A DNA stretch of 64,000 nt from Arthrobacter alpinus (GTDB lineage: Bacteria; Actinomycetota; Actinomycetes; Actinomycetales; Micrococcaceae), in NCBI RefSeq assembly GCF_001445575.1, contig NZ_CP013200.1:4258480-4322479 (forward strand), read 5' to 3'. Positions 34,681-44,629 of this stretch are shown piece after piece (the stretch's first letter is position 1; each line of letters starts with the position of its first letter). The notes under the pieces are model-generated. The model saw nothing but the letters and a program-made list of their open reading frames with translations, was not told the origin of the DNA and searched no databases. A program made the translations under genes and the position numbers.

Positions 34681-35922
34681 ATGGCCAGATTGCCCATCCC
34701 TTTGGGAAATTGGGGTGTTATTCAGACAAAGCGGATGACACCCCATTCTTGGCGCGCCCGCGCCTATTATCGCGATATGGATGGTGTGCTGCGGCTGGTT
34801 GAAGCACGTGGTACTTCTTCCGCGGATGCCCGGCGCAACATCCAAATCAAGTTGAAGGAACGTCAGACTCCTCGCTATGGATTAGTCACAGCAACTGACC
34901 GGATCAACAAACTCATTGAGGTTTTTCTGGTTGAAATGGAAGCCTCCGACAAAGCGGATCGGACGAAAGACAAATACTCGTATTGCGTCAAAAAATACAT
35001 TAAGCCTGCCCTCGGCTCGGTTCGTATCAGCGAAGTTACCTCTGGCGTAGTCGACCATTTCATCCGGACACTGGTCACAGATGTAGGCTCCTCCACCGCC
35101 AGATCGTGTGGTGCCGTGCTGTCGTGGATGTTCAAGGTGGCACTCCGCCACGACGCAGTGCAGGTCAATCCGGTGGTCGGCGTTTCAATCCCCAAGAACT
35201 CAACAGCAAAACCCAAGGCGCTCGATATGACGCAATATGGTGACCTACGCAGAAAGCTAATTGCGTGGGAGCGGGCACCTGCCCTCGGCCGACCTCGCAT
35301 GCAAGATCTCCATGAAATCGCGGATTTCCTCGTTGGCACAGGGCTGCGCCCAGGCGAACTCCTCGCGCTTCACTGGGAGGACATCGACCTCGACTCGGAG
35401 CCGCCCACAGTGTCGATCAATGCCACAGTTATTAGAACCTCCAGCGGCGGTGTTCGGATCCAAGACCATCCGAAATCCAGACACGGCGTCCGCCGTCTGA
35501 CTCTCCCGGCTTATCTCGTCCTCGAACTTCGCGAGAGGATCAAGCATCAGGAAAGCACCAGTTCACCAAATCCACTGAATCTTGTCTTCCCGTCATCCAC
35601 AGGAACGCTCTGCGATGCAAACAACGTCGGCAAAGTCTGGCGCAAGGCCGCAAATTCCATCAGCTACGACTGGGTGACATTCAGGACACTGAGGAAGTCA
35701 AACGCAACCGTCATTGCCAGAACGATGGGCGCGGAAGCTGCTGCGTATCAGCTTGGGCATTCAAAGATCGCTATGACCCAAGAGCACTACATCGAGGAAT
35801 ATAAAGACGCTTTGGATACGCGCGCTGTTCTCGACGGCTTCGGCTCCCCCCTGGCCATCGAAGCGAAGAAGCCGCTTCAAGCGGGGCAGTCCGAAGCCTC
35901 CGACTCGGACGCCATGGGATGA
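34681..35922 (+). CDS. tyrosine integrase of the ICE
   Basis: 413 residues from MARLPIPLGNW (ATG 34681); the open frame begins earlier but that part overlaps the excisionase gene. It has an N-terminal arm-binding-like domain, a core-binding SAM-like domain (IEVFLVEMEASDKADRTKDKY), and a catalytic domain: GTGLRPGELLALHW with the first Arg, TFRTLRKSNATVIARTMG in place of the usual HxLR box (His replaced by Arg), and QLGHSKIAMTQEHYIEE with His and the Tyr nucleophile. It lies 180 bases from the 3' end of tRNA-Thr, the probable attachment site. Confidence 0.93.
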   Translation: MARLPIPLGNWGVIQTKRMTPHSWRARAYYRDMDGVLRLVEARGTSSADARRNIQIKLKERQTPRYGLVTATDRINKLIEVFLVEMEASDKADRTKDKYSYCVKKYIKPALGSVRISEVTSGVVDHFIRTLVTDVGSSTARSCGAVLSWMFKVALRHDAVQVNPVVGVSIPKNSTAKPKALDMTQYGDLRRKLIAWERAPALGRPRMQDLHEIADFLVGTGLRPGELLALHWEDIDLDSEPPTVSINATVIRTSSGGVRIQDHPKSRHGVRRLTLPAYLVLELRERIKHQESTSSPNPLNLVFPSSTGTLCDANNVGKVWRKAANSISYDWVTFRTLRKSNATVIARTMGAEAAAYQLGHSKIAMTQEHYIEEYKDALDTRAVLDGFGSPLAIEAKKPLQAGQSEASDSDAMG

Positions 35923-36013
35923 TTCGTTTTGCCGCGCTGAGGCTCAAAATCTTCGACGACTGTCGGCAAACAGCGGTAATCAGCGGACCCTCAACAGCAA
36001 AAAGAAGCGTCAA

Positions 36014-36037
36014 TTTAATGAGTTTTTAATGAGTTAA
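36014..36037. repeat. short direct repeats near the attachment site
   Basis: TTTAATGAG is followed by TTTTTAATGAG between the integrase stop and the tRNA. Such short direct repeats near an att core can be integrase or excisionase arm sites; no test is possible from this window alone. Confidence 0.3.
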
Positions 36038-36045
36038 GTTGAAAA

Positions 36046-36065
36046 TGGCCCCTTTCGGGGCCATT
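36046..36065 (-). terminator. hairpin terminator downstream of tRNA-Thr
   Basis: An 8-bp stem ATGGCCCC/GGGGCCAT with a four-base loop. On the minus strand it is followed by TTTTCAACTT, so it best serves the tRNA transcript; on the plus strand it could end the integrase transcript. Confidence 0.65.
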
Positions 36066-36102
36066 CTCACTTCCAAAATCCCTGTAAATCCGGGCTTTTT
36101 GG

Positions 36103-36175
36103 GCCCCCTATCAGATTCGAACTGATGACCCCCGCTTTACAAGAGCGGTGCTCTGGCCAGCTGAGCTAAGGAGGC
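36103..36175 (-). tRNA. tRNA-Thr (anticodon TGT); probable ICE attachment site
   Basis: 73-nt cloverleaf: acceptor stem GCCTCCT/AGGGGGC (one G-T pair), D-arm TAGCTCAGCTGGC..AGAGC, anticodon stem CCGCT/AGCGG around loop CTTGTAA with anticodon TGT, and T-arm with GTTCGAATC. The 3' end faces the integrase gene, the usual arrangement when an element integrates into a tRNA gene and rebuilds its 3' end. Confidence 0.93.
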
Positions 36176-36226
36176 AAACGCAATCAAGCGCTTCACAAGG
36201 TTACCGCAGGAGCACAGAAAACAAAA

Positions 36227-36269
36227 AACCGGCTCCCCCAGGTAGCAAAGCCACCCGGGAAAGCCGGTT
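36227..36269 (-). terminator. intrinsic terminator of the DsbA-like gene
   Basis: Stem AACCGGCT/AGCCGGTT with an inner GC-rich part. On the minus strand it ends in TTTTTTGTTTT, a typical rho-independent terminator about 60 bases after the stop of the gene at 36331-37230. Confidence 0.8.
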
Positions 36270-36330
36270 TCACGCCGTCGTACAAACGCCAGCAACTGCG
36301 AGCGCGGCCCGCGAGCGAGCAGACAGAGAC

Positions 36331-37230
36331 TTACTTCTTAGCCGCCAAGATGCGTGCTGAGAAGTCGTCGAACGATTCAGTGGAAACCCACTGCTCGCCA
36401 TCCATGAATACCGTGGGCGTCGAGGCCACGCTGTGGGCCGAGGCCAGCAACGTGGTGTGCGCCTGGTACGGGCGGTACGTCTTGTTGTCAACGCAGCTGG
36501 CGATGTCGCCCACGCCAACTTCAGTCGCGTACTTCACCAGTGTGGCGTTGTTCAGCCCCTTGCTGTTCTCTGCAGGCTGCTCCGCGAAGAGCTTGTCCAG
36601 GTAGGCCTGGTACTTATCCGGGGAAACCTCGGCAACACACGCTGCCGCTGCGCCCGCACGTGAGGAGTAGTTGGTTCCACCGGAGAGGCGGTCCAGGAAG
36701 CCCAGTGAGCGGTACTCAACGGTAACCTTTTTTTCGCTGGCAAGAGCCTTCAGCTTCGCACCGTATTTGGTCTCGAACTGGTTGCAGAACGGGCACAGGA
36801 AATCGAAGTAGATCACGGTCTGCACGGGCTGGCCGGCAGCGCTTGCCTTGATGCCGATCTTGTCCAGATCGGTAGCCTTCTCAATCTTCTCCGTGGGAAG
36901 CGCCGGAACCGTGTTGATGTCAACAGTGGTCTCGGTGGTGGTCGGCTTCACCACCGCACCGTCCTTGCCCAAAGTGATGCCACCGTAGGCGTTCATGTTC
37001 GTCGGCACCGGACCGGTCTCCGCCACAGGCTCATTGGACTTCTGCGTGTTAATAACAATCAGAGCAATAATGACGATGACCGCCACAGCTGCAAGCAAAA
37101 CACCGCCACGGATCAGCCAGCCATTGCGCTTTTCCTTCTTCAGCTGAGCATCGCGAATAACCTTCGCCTGCTCGCGCGCCTGTGACGTGCGCTCTGCCTT
37201 ACTTAACCGCGGTTCGTTTTTAGAGCTCAT
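36331..37230 (-). CDS. membrane-anchored DsbA-like thiol:disulfide oxidoreductase
   Basis: 299 residues: polar N-terminus, one membrane segment at about 42-63 (GGVLLAAVAVIVIIALIVI), then an extracytoplasmic thioredoxin-fold domain with the redox motif FLCPFCNQF at about 145-153 and a cis-Pro region at VASTPTVFMDG. This is the form common in actinobacteria, anchored at the N-terminus and active in disulfide formation in exported proteins. GAGGAAT precedes the ATG. Divergent from otsA and outside the ICE. Confidence 0.9.
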   Translation of the reverse strand: MSSKNEPRLSKAERTSQAREQAKVIRDAQLKKEKRNGWLIRGGVLLAAVAVIVIIALIVINTQKSNEPVAETGPVPTNMNAYGGITLGKDGAVVKPTTTETTVDINTVPALPTEKIEKATDLDKIGIKASAAGQPVQTVIYFDFLCPFCNQFETKYGAKLKALASEKKVTVEYRSLGFLDRLSGGTNYSSRAGAAAACVAEVSPDKYQAYLDKLFAEQPAENSKGLNNATLVKYATEVGVGDIASCVDNKTYRPYQAHTTLLASAHSVASTPTVFMDGEQWVSTESFDDFSARILAAKK

Positions 37231-37413
37231 AATTCCTCAAGTTCTTTGGGCATGAAAAAAGCCGTGGTACGGCCGGTTATGGCTAATCTTAGGAGACGAA
37301 CCTTGGAGAAGTCCGAATGATGACTCTCCTCCCCCAAAGAGACTCACTATGACGACGCGCACGCCCACCAGATAAGCTGGCATCAACCCGAGTTCTAGCA
37401 AAGGGAGCTGCAC

Positions 37414-38871
37414 GTGCCTCACAAATCCTCTGCCAAGGCCACCACACCTACTGGCAATTCAGACTTCATTGTCGTCTCCAACCGTCTGCCGGTTGACCGC
37501 GTCATTAACGAAGGGTCCGACGACGGCTGGCGGCGTTCTCCTGGCGGGCTCGTCACCGCATTGGCTCCCGTCATGGCCGCCCGCGAGGGAGCCTGGGTGG
37601 GCTGGCATGGTGCCGCCGATGAAACCCTAGAGCCTTTCCACCACGACAACATGGACCTGTTCCCCGTTGCCCTCACGGCCGAGGAAGTCGAGCTGTACTA
37701 CGAGGGTTTCTCCAACTCCACCCTGTGGCCGCTCTACCACGATGTCATTGCCACCCCCGAGTTCCACCGAACCTGGTGGGATTCCTATCAGCTGATCAAC
37801 AAGCGGTTCGCCCACGCCGCAGCTGACGCCGCCGCCCACAACGCCACCGTGTGGGTTCAGGACTACCAGCTGCAGCTGGTCCCTCAATACCTGCGCGAAT
37901 TGCGCCCGGACCTCCGCATCGGCTTCTTCAACCACATCCCCTTCCCCTCCCCGGAAATCTTCGCCCAAATGCCCTGGCGCAAACCCATCCTGGAGGGCCT
38001 GCTGGGCGCTGACCTCATTGGTTTCCAGCGCCCCAATGATTCCGCCAACTTCCTGCGCTCCGCCCGCCGCTTCCTCGGCGCCGGAGTCAAGGCCAAGCAG
38101 GTCCACGTCAAGGACGCCTCCGGGAAGATCACCCACATTGCCCGCGCCGAACCGTTCCCCATCTCCATCGACGTCAACCAAATCCAAACCCTGGCGCGGC
38201 GCCCCGACGTCATTGCCCGCTCCCAGCAGATTCGCGAAGAACTCGGCAACCCCACCACCTTGCTGCTGGGTGTAGACCGGCTCGATTACACCAAGGGCAT
38301 CACGCACCGCCTAAAGGCCTACGGCGAACTGCTCGAAGACGGCGTGGTCACGGTTGAAGACGCCGCCCTCATTCAGGTGGCCAGCCCCAGCCGCGAGCGC
38401 GTGGAAACCTACAAGCAGCTCCGCGAGGATGTGGAGGGCATGGTTGGGCGCATCAACGGCCAGCACGACACCATTCAAAACACCGCCGTGCGCTACCTTC
38501 ACCACAGCTACCCCGTGGAAGAGATGGTTGCCCTCTACCTCGCAGCGGACGTCATGCTGGTCACCGCTCTGCGCGACGGCATGAACCTGGTCGCCAAGGA
38601 ATATGTTGCGGCCCGGGGCGATAACACCGGCGCCTTGGTCCTGAGCGAGTTCACCGGCGCCGCCGATCAGCTCAAGCAAGCGCTCCTCATCAATCCGCAC
38701 GACATTGACGGCCTCAAGGCTGTCATCCTGCGCGCCATCAACTTGCCCAAGGCCGAATCCGCCCGCCGCATGCGTGCCATGCGCCGGCAAATCCTCGATC
38801 ACGACGTCCAGCGCTGGAGCGAGGACTTCCTGTCCACCCTGGCGCAAAAGGCCGTCCGCGATGACAGCTGA
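37414..38871 (+). CDS. otsA: trehalose-6-phosphate synthase
   Basis: 485 residues, GT20 family; makes trehalose 6-phosphate from UDP- (or GDP-) glucose and glucose 6-phosphate in the cytoplasm. Visible motifs: [12 protein letters not shown] at the N-terminus with [48 protein letters not shown], and [18 protein letters not shown] near the C-terminus. The GTG start has AAGGGAG seven bases upstream. Overlaps otsB by 11 bases, so the pair is translationally coupled. Confidence 0.96.
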   Translation: MPHKSSAKATTPTGNSDFIVVSNRLPVDRVINEGSDDGWRRSPGGLVTALAPVMAAREGAWVGWHGAADETLEPFHHDNMDLFPVALTAEEVELYYEGFSNSTLWPLYHDVIATPEFHRTWWDSYQLINKRFAHAAADAAAHNATVWVQDYQLQLVPQYLRELRPDLRIGFFNHIPFPSPEIFAQMPWRKPILEGLLGADLIGFQRPNDSANFLRSARRFLGAGVKAKQVHVKDASGKITHIARAEPFPISIDVNQIQTLARRPDVIARSQQIREELGNPTTLLLGVDRLDYTKGITHRLKAYGELLEDGVVTVEDAALIQVASPSRERVETYKQLREDVEGMVGRINGQHDTIQNTAVRYLHHSYPVEEMVALYLAADVMLVTALRDGMNLVAKEYVAARGDNTGALVLSEFTGAADQLKQALLINPHDIDGLKAVILRAINLPKAESARRMRAMRRQILDHDVQRWSEDFLSTLAQKAVRDDS

Positions 38872-39646
38872 GCTACCAGCAGCTCTTCACGCGGCGATCC
38901 TGCACGCTGCCGCCACACCTCACCTGCTCGTAGCACTGGACTTCGACGGCACCATGTCACCTTTGGTGGATCATGCCCAAGATGCCCGCCCGCTCCCCCG
39001 CTCGGCAGCATCCTTGGCTGCCTTGGCATCCCTGCCACGTACGACGACGGCCCTCGTCTCAGGGCGGGCCCTGGCCAGTTTGCGGCTGGTCGCCGCCCCT
39101 CCGGAACCGACACTCTTAGTGGGCAGCCACGGTGCCGAAACCTGGCTCGGACCAGACTCCCCGCCCTTGGAACTGACAGCGGAACAGGCGGCCGCGCTGG
39201 AACTGGCCCGCGCCGCCGTCACCCGAGTCACCTCCCTTATAAAGGGGACGGTTGTGGAGAACAAGCCAGCCGGCGTCGTACTTCACTACCGGCTGGCCGA
39301 AGAGCAAGACGCACGGGCCGCCGTCGAACTCGTCATGGACGAGCTCAACGAGAATCCCGCGCTGCACGTGAGCACGGGAAAAATGGTGCTGGAAATTTCG
39401 GCCGTCAAGGCCAACAAGGGCCAGAGCCTGACCCTGCTGCGCGAGCTCACCGGCGCCACGGCCACGCTCTTTGCCGGGGATGACGTCACGGACGAACACG
39501 CCTTTGCCGCGCTGCGCCCGGGCGATCTCGGCATCAAGGTGGGGCCGGGCGTTACGGCCGCCGAATTCCGCATTGGCGGCCCCGATGAGCTGCCGCAGGT
39601 ACTGGAGCTGCTGCTGGCGGCCCGTACCACGAACCTGTCCCCGTAA
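38861..39646 (+). CDS. otsB: trehalose-6-phosphate phosphatase
   Basis: 261 residues, HAD superfamily; removes phosphate from trehalose 6-phosphate to give trehalose, a compatible solute and storage sugar. Motif I LVALDFDGTMSPL with the nucleophilic Asp, SGRALASL as motif II region, and FAGDDVTDEHAF as motif IV. Start ATG 38861 lies inside the end of otsA; the open frame further upstream is only the otsA shadow. Confidence 0.95.
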   Translation: MTAELPAALHAAILHAAATPHLLVALDFDGTMSPLVDHAQDARPLPRSAASLAALASLPRTTTALVSGRALASLRLVAAPPEPTLLVGSHGAETWLGPDSPPLELTAEQAAALELARAAVTRVTSLIKGTVVENKPAGVVLHYRLAEEQDARAAVELVMDELNENPALHVSTGKMVLEISAVKANKGQSLTLLRELTGATATLFAGDDVTDEHAFAALRPGDLGIKVGPGVTAAEFRIGGPDELPQVLELLLAARTTNLSP

Positions 39647-39653
39647 TGTGACC

Positions 39654-39682
39654 TTGACCATGCTCGGAATGTGTCATACTTC
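39654..39682 (+). promoter_or_regulatory. candidate promoter of the ABC ATPase gene
   Basis: TTGACC at 39654-39659 is followed after 17 bases by TACTTC at 39677-39682. It lies just after otsB and about 105 bases before the GTG start of the next gene, leaving a ~100-base leader. Confidence 0.45.
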
Positions 39683-39788
39683 ATATGTCGGTCCGTTCGC
39701 TGCCTAGGCAATGCGTGGACCGCTGATACACCAACCATTCACTTGAGGATCGTTCGGCACGTACCTGCCGATGAAGGGACTTATTACT

Positions 39789-40889
<1,101 letters not shown>

Positions 40890-40901
40890 TCCCCAGCTCC
40901 T

Positions 40902-40937
40902 CCCAACTTTTGGATCGCTAGCGATCTAAAAGTTGGG
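40902..40937. terminator. 36-bp near-perfect palindrome after the ABC ATPase gene
   Basis: The arms CCCAACTTTTGGATCGCT and AGCGATCTAAAAGTTGGG pair over 18 bases with one mismatch. It lies 13 bases after the stop. No U-run follows, so it may act as a transcript-end stabiliser or a bidirectional terminator. Confidence 0.5.
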
Positions 40938-40949
40938 TCCCTCGGAGCT

Positions 40950-41115
40950 GTGGGCCCAGACGCTTGGGTTCATTGCTCGGGCGCGTGGGCCCAACACTTG
41001 GGTTCACTTCTCAGACGCGTGGGCCCAACACTTCCGGATAGTTTTGCGCATGTGGGACCAGACGCTTGGGTTCGTTGCCTGCGCGAGCGGGCCCAAACTT
41101 CCGGGCTTGATGCCC
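40950..41115 (+). repeat. five imperfect tandem repeats of about 35 bp
   Basis: Units begin at 40950, 40985, 41019, 41052 and 41087, each with GTGGGCCCARACRCTTGGGT or a close variant, followed by a variable ~14 bases. No gene is seen in this 323-base gap. The repeat may be a local expansion of a family-specific intergenic element. Confidence 0.7.
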
Positions 41116-41146
41116 GGCTGCGCGGGATCGCGTTTTGGTATTTAGA

Positions 41147-41185
41147 GCGCGGCTGCCTGTTGGACTTTCCAGCAGGCAGCCGCGC
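41147..41185. terminator. strong 13-bp hairpin upstream of the DUF4032 gene
   Basis: GCGCGGCTGCCTG pairs perfectly with CAGGCAGCCGCGC around a 13-base loop, followed by TTCACCTTTTAA. It is placed between the repeats and the DUF4032 start, 27 bases before the ATG, so it may also lie in that gene's leader. Confidence 0.55.
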
Positions 41186-41212
41186 TTCACCTTTTAAGAG
41201 AGAATTTGAACC

Positions 41213-42580
41213 ATGACTGAACATCCAGGCGCCAAGTGGAACCACGAGCCCACCGACTTTGACCAGCGCGGCAAGCTGCCGCGCATGAGCGCACCTCCGG
41301 CACCGGTCATGGGGTCGCTGAACATCACCGCGGCGGCCGCCGATCCCGGACTGCTGGACCTGCCCTGGCACATCCGCCTGGAGGAATGGCCGTCCGAGAA
41401 CCTGGCCGCGCTCCCCCGCGGTATATCCCGTCACGTGGTCCGCTTTGCGCACCTGGACGGTTCGGTCATTGCCATCAAGGAAACCTCCGAACACGTGGCC
41501 CGCCACGAATACCACATGCTGCGCAAGCTGGCCCGGCTCGATGTGCCCTGCGTAGAGCCGGTCGCCGTTATCAGCGGCCGCACCACACCCAACGGCGAAC
41601 CGCTGGACCCGGTACTGGTCACCCGGCACCTGAAGTTCTCCCTCCCGTACCGGGCCCTGTTCTCCCAGAAGCTGCGCCGCGACACCCTGACGCGTCTCAT
41701 TGACGCCCAGGCACTGCTGCTGGTGCGGCTGCACCTGGTGGGCTTTTACTGGGGAGATGTTTCCCTCTCCAACACCTTGTTCCGCCGTGACGCGGGCGCC
41801 TTCGCCGCCTACTTGGTGGACGCCGAAACCGGTGAACTCTACCCGGACCTGTCCACGGGCCAACGCGAATACGATCTTGAGATCGCCCGCGTCAACATTG
41901 CCGGGGAACTCATGGATCTGCTTGAAGGCGGACTCATTGAGGAAAAAGTGGACCCCGTGGCCACCAGCGAACTCATCATGGAAAGCTACCGCCGCCTGTG
42001 GGCCGAGCTGACCGAGAAGGAATCGTTCGAGCTGGAGGACCGCTGGCGAGTCGGTGCCCGCATCCGTCGCCTGAACGAGCTCGGCTTCGATGTTGAGGAA
42101 TACGCCATCAAGACCACCCCCGACGGCGCCACCATCCAGCTCCAGCCCAAGGTGGTCGACGCCGGACACCACCAGCGCAGGCTGCTGCGACTGACAGGCA
42201 TTGACGCTCAGGAGAACCAGGCCCGGCGCCTGCTCAACGACATGGACTCCTTCCGCAACGACGTCACCCCTGCCAAGGATGAGGAGATCAGCGCGCACGA
42301 ATGGGTCAGCTCCATCTTCGAACCCATCGTCCGCTCCATCCCGCGCGAGCTCGGCGGGAAGCTGGAACCGGCCGAGGTGGTGCACGAGGTCCTGGAGCAT
42401 CGCTGGTTCCGCTCCCAGGATGAGGAACGCAACGTTCCGCTGGCCGAGGCAGTGCAGTCCTACGTGGACGACATTCTGCGCTTCCGCCGCGACGAAGACG
42501 CCATCATGCTCAGCACCGACACCGCAACCATCAAAATGCTAGAAAGCGGCGTGCTCCCCGAAACCGCTTTCGAAGACTAG
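41213..42580 (+). CDS. DUF4032 protein, kinase-like fold
   Basis: 455 residues, starting at ATG 41213 after AGAGAG. The N-terminal half looks like a lipopolysaccharide/aminoglycoside-kinase-like domain: IAIKETSEHVARHEYHML with a Lys, LVRLHLVGFYWGDVSLSNTLF as the catalytic-loop-like segment, and AYLVDAETGEL as the metal-binding-like Asp segment. The C-terminal part is the DUF4032 region, common in actinobacteria. Substrate and role are unknown. Confidence 0.85.
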   Translation: MTEHPGAKWNHEPTDFDQRGKLPRMSAPPAPVMGSLNITAAAADPGLLDLPWHIRLEEWPSENLAALPRGISRHVVRFAHLDGSVIAIKETSEHVARHEYHMLRKLARLDVPCVEPVAVISGRTTPNGEPLDPVLVTRHLKFSLPYRALFSQKLRRDTLTRLIDAQALLLVRLHLVGFYWGDVSLSNTLFRRDAGAFAAYLVDAETGELYPDLSTGQREYDLEIARVNIAGELMDLLEGGLIEEKVDPVATSELIMESYRRLWAELTEKESFELEDRWRVGARIRRLNELGFDVEEYAIKTTPDGATIQLQPKVVDAGHHQRRLLRLTGIDAQENQARRLLNDMDSFRNDVTPAKDEEISAHEWVSSIFEPIVRSIPRELGGKLEPAEVVHEVLEHRWFRSQDEERNVPLAEAVQSYVDDILRFRRDEDAIMLSTDTATIKMLESGVLPETAFED

Positions 42581-42588
42581 CCCCACCG

Positions 42589-42684
42589 ACCCTCCCTCAC
42601 CGATTGGGGTGTTTTGGCCAACCCTCCCTCACCTTTTGGGCGTTTTCCCGAAACCCTCCCTCATCGATTGGGCACTTTCCCGAA
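42589..42684 (+). repeat. three tandem 32-bp intergenic repeats
   Basis: Units at 42589-42620, 42621-42652 and 42653-42684 each start ACCCTCCCTCA and continue with a variant of CGATTGGGCNNTTTYCCNNA. Two more copies in inverted orientation lie on the other side of the small gene that follows. Confidence 0.8.
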
Positions 42685-42718
42685 ACGCCCGTTCGCATGC
42701 AACGTTAGGAGTCGCCGC

Positions 42719-43114
42719 ATGGCAGCTATTTCCAGGTTTGTGAGCATCGCCGATGTCCACGAGGGCGCCCAGTCTGAACAGGTTTCAGTCTCGGTGCTGT
42801 TTCAGGCTGAGCTCCACGACGGGCAGTCGGTCTTGCTGTTGGACGATCGCGGCTGGAACTCCAGCCAGCCATGGGCAGAGGCTAGTCAGGAAGAGATTGA
42901 GTCGACGGCACGAGTTGTGGTGGGCCCCGATGAACCGTACGGAGATCAGACCGCCACCGGCGCAGTCACAGCTTATTGGAACTACATTCAGAACATCCTG
43001 GCCCAAAATGGTGTGGAAATCAGCCCCGCCGTGCTGCCGGCAATTCCCCATGACGTGGTCCTCGGCCAGAGCATCATTGAACGTCTGGGCAGCAAGTACA
43101 GCGCATCTGAATGA
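42719..43114 (+). CDS. hypothetical protein between inverted intergenic repeats
   Basis: 131 residues from MAAISRFVSIADV (ATG 42719, TAGGAG upstream); the open frame from 42614 would cross the tandem repeats and is rejected. The protein is acidic, with alternating strands (QVSVSVLFQAELHDGQSVLLLDDRGW) and no recognisable family. It is bracketed by direct repeats on the left and inverted copies on the right. Confidence 0.65.
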   Translation: MAAISRFVSIADVHEGAQSEQVSVSVLFQAELHDGQSVLLLDDRGWNSSQPWAEASQEEIESTARVVVGPDEPYGDQTATGAVTAYWNYIQNILAQNGVEISPAVLPAIPHDVVLGQSIIERLGSKYSASE

Positions 43115-43173
43115 ACCGGCATGCCTGCCGCAAAGATCGTTTGCGCGGCATGCGCGCCCGCCGACAGAGCGTC

Positions 43174-43234
43174 CGGAAAATCCCCAATCGCTGATGGAGG
43201 GTTGCCCAAAACACCCCAAAAGATGAGGGAGCGT
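43174..43234 (-). repeat. two inverted copies of the 32-bp repeat
   Basis: Read on the minus strand these are GCTCCCTCATCTTTTGGGG followed by GTGTTTTGGGCA, and ACCCTCCATCAGCGATTGGGG, the same element as at 42589-42684 but in the opposite orientation. Confidence 0.7.
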
Positions 43235-43235
43235 C

Positions 43236-44629
43236 CTACGGACGGGCGGGGATGGCCTTCCCCGGGTTGAGGATGCCCTGCGGGTCAAATAGCGCCTTGA
43301 TGGAGCGCTGCAGATCCAGCACCTGCTCGGACTGTTCCAGCCCCAGCCAGCGCAGCTTGTACTGCCCAATCCCGTGTTCGCCAGTGATGGTGCCGCCCAG
43401 CTCAAGCGCCTTGTCGATGGACTCATCCAGCGCCGCATTCAGTGCGGCAATGCCGGTCGGCTCAAAGGTAGGCACAGAGAATGTGGGGTGCAGATTGCCG
43501 TCGCCGGCATGCGCGATGACCGCCAGGTCCACACCGTGCCGCACCGCCATCTCCTCCAGCGCCGTAATGTAATGCACCAGCTGCGAGCGCGGCACGGCCA
43601 CATCCTCACCCACCCGATTCTCGGCGTCCACGTCCAACCCCCGGTTGTTGCGGCGCAGCTCCACCAGCCATTGCGCCTCCTGCGGGTCTTCCCTGCTGAC
43701 AGTGCCGCCAATCTTTTCAAGTTCGACGGCGGCCACCGCCTCTTCCGCCTCGGCCGCCAATCCGTCGAATTGGATCAGCAGCAGCGCCGTCCTCTTAACG
43801 CGAGATTGCTGCCATTACGGCGGTCCAGTTCCGTAAGCGAGGGCCCGTCCAGTAGTTCCAGGATGCAGGGCTGCACACGGGCCGCGCCGAGAGCCAGCAC
43901 GCCGGCTGCGGCCTGCTGCACGGAGGGGAAGAATACGGCGAGGGTACGCACAATAGTGGGCAGGTACTTCAGTCGCACGGTGGCGCCCACGACAATGCCC
44001 AGAGTGCCCTCCGATCCAACAAAAAGACTGGTGAGGTCGTAACCGGCAACTCCCTTGAACGTCCGGTGACCGGTATGAATCAAGGAACCGTCGGCCAAAA
44101 CCACATCAAGGGCCAACACAGCATCGCGTGTGACTCCGTACTTGGCGCAGCGCAGCCCACCAGCGTTCGTGGCGATGTTCCCGCCAATCGTGGAAATCTT
44201 GAAACTGGCCGGATCCGGGGCAAACATCAGCCCATGAACTGCCACGGCTGTGTTGAGGTCACCGTTGATGACGCCGGGTTCAACGCGGGCAATCTCATCG
44301 GCTGGGTTGATCTCCAGGATCTGGTTCATGCGCGTCAGGTTCAGCACCACGCACCCGGCAGTGGCGTGTGCCCCGCCCGACACCCCGGTACCGGCTCCCC
44401 TGGTCACCAATGGAACGCCGAATGCAGCGGCCGCACGCACAACTGACTGCACGTCAGCGACCGATTCCGCCCACACCACCGCCAACGGTAGCTGGTAGTC
44501 GGTGACAGGCCCTTGGTCAATGGCAAAGGTCGTCAGATCCGCGTCGGCAACACTGACCTGGTCCTCCCGCAAGAACTTCAGCAGCTCAGACATGAAGCCA
44601 GCCGCCATCGGCTCCTTTTCCCTACTCAT
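43236..44629 (-). pseudogene. FAD-linked oxidase, GlcD/D-lactate dehydrogenase type, with a 1-base frameshift
   Basis: Two frames together make one FAD-binding oxidase: residues up to 43775 carry the FAD-binding PCMH domain (VPLVTRGAGTGVSGGA, ISTIGGNIATNAGGLRCAKYG, LFVGSEGTLGIVV), and 43236-43760 carries the C-terminal domain (VIAHAGDGNLHP, GEHGIGQYK, LFDPQGILNPGK). The break lies at about 43795-43803 (NLAL|RTALLLIQFDG); one extra base gives a normal ~464-residue protein. The family oxidises 2-hydroxy acids such as glycolate or D-lactate. Its start overlaps the stop of the amylase gene, so it is the last gene of the mal operon. True lesion or sequence error cannot be told here; error is plausible. 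Confidence 0.8.

Noticed and set aside
40950..41115. CRISPR array
   Set aside because: Repeats are imperfect, directly adjacent with only ~14 variable bases, and no cas genes are present. The 32-bp repeats at 42589 have no spacers.
40970..42400. 476-codon open frame on the minus strand
   Set aside because: Antisense to the DUF4032 gene and the intergenic repeats; composition typical of a shadow frame.
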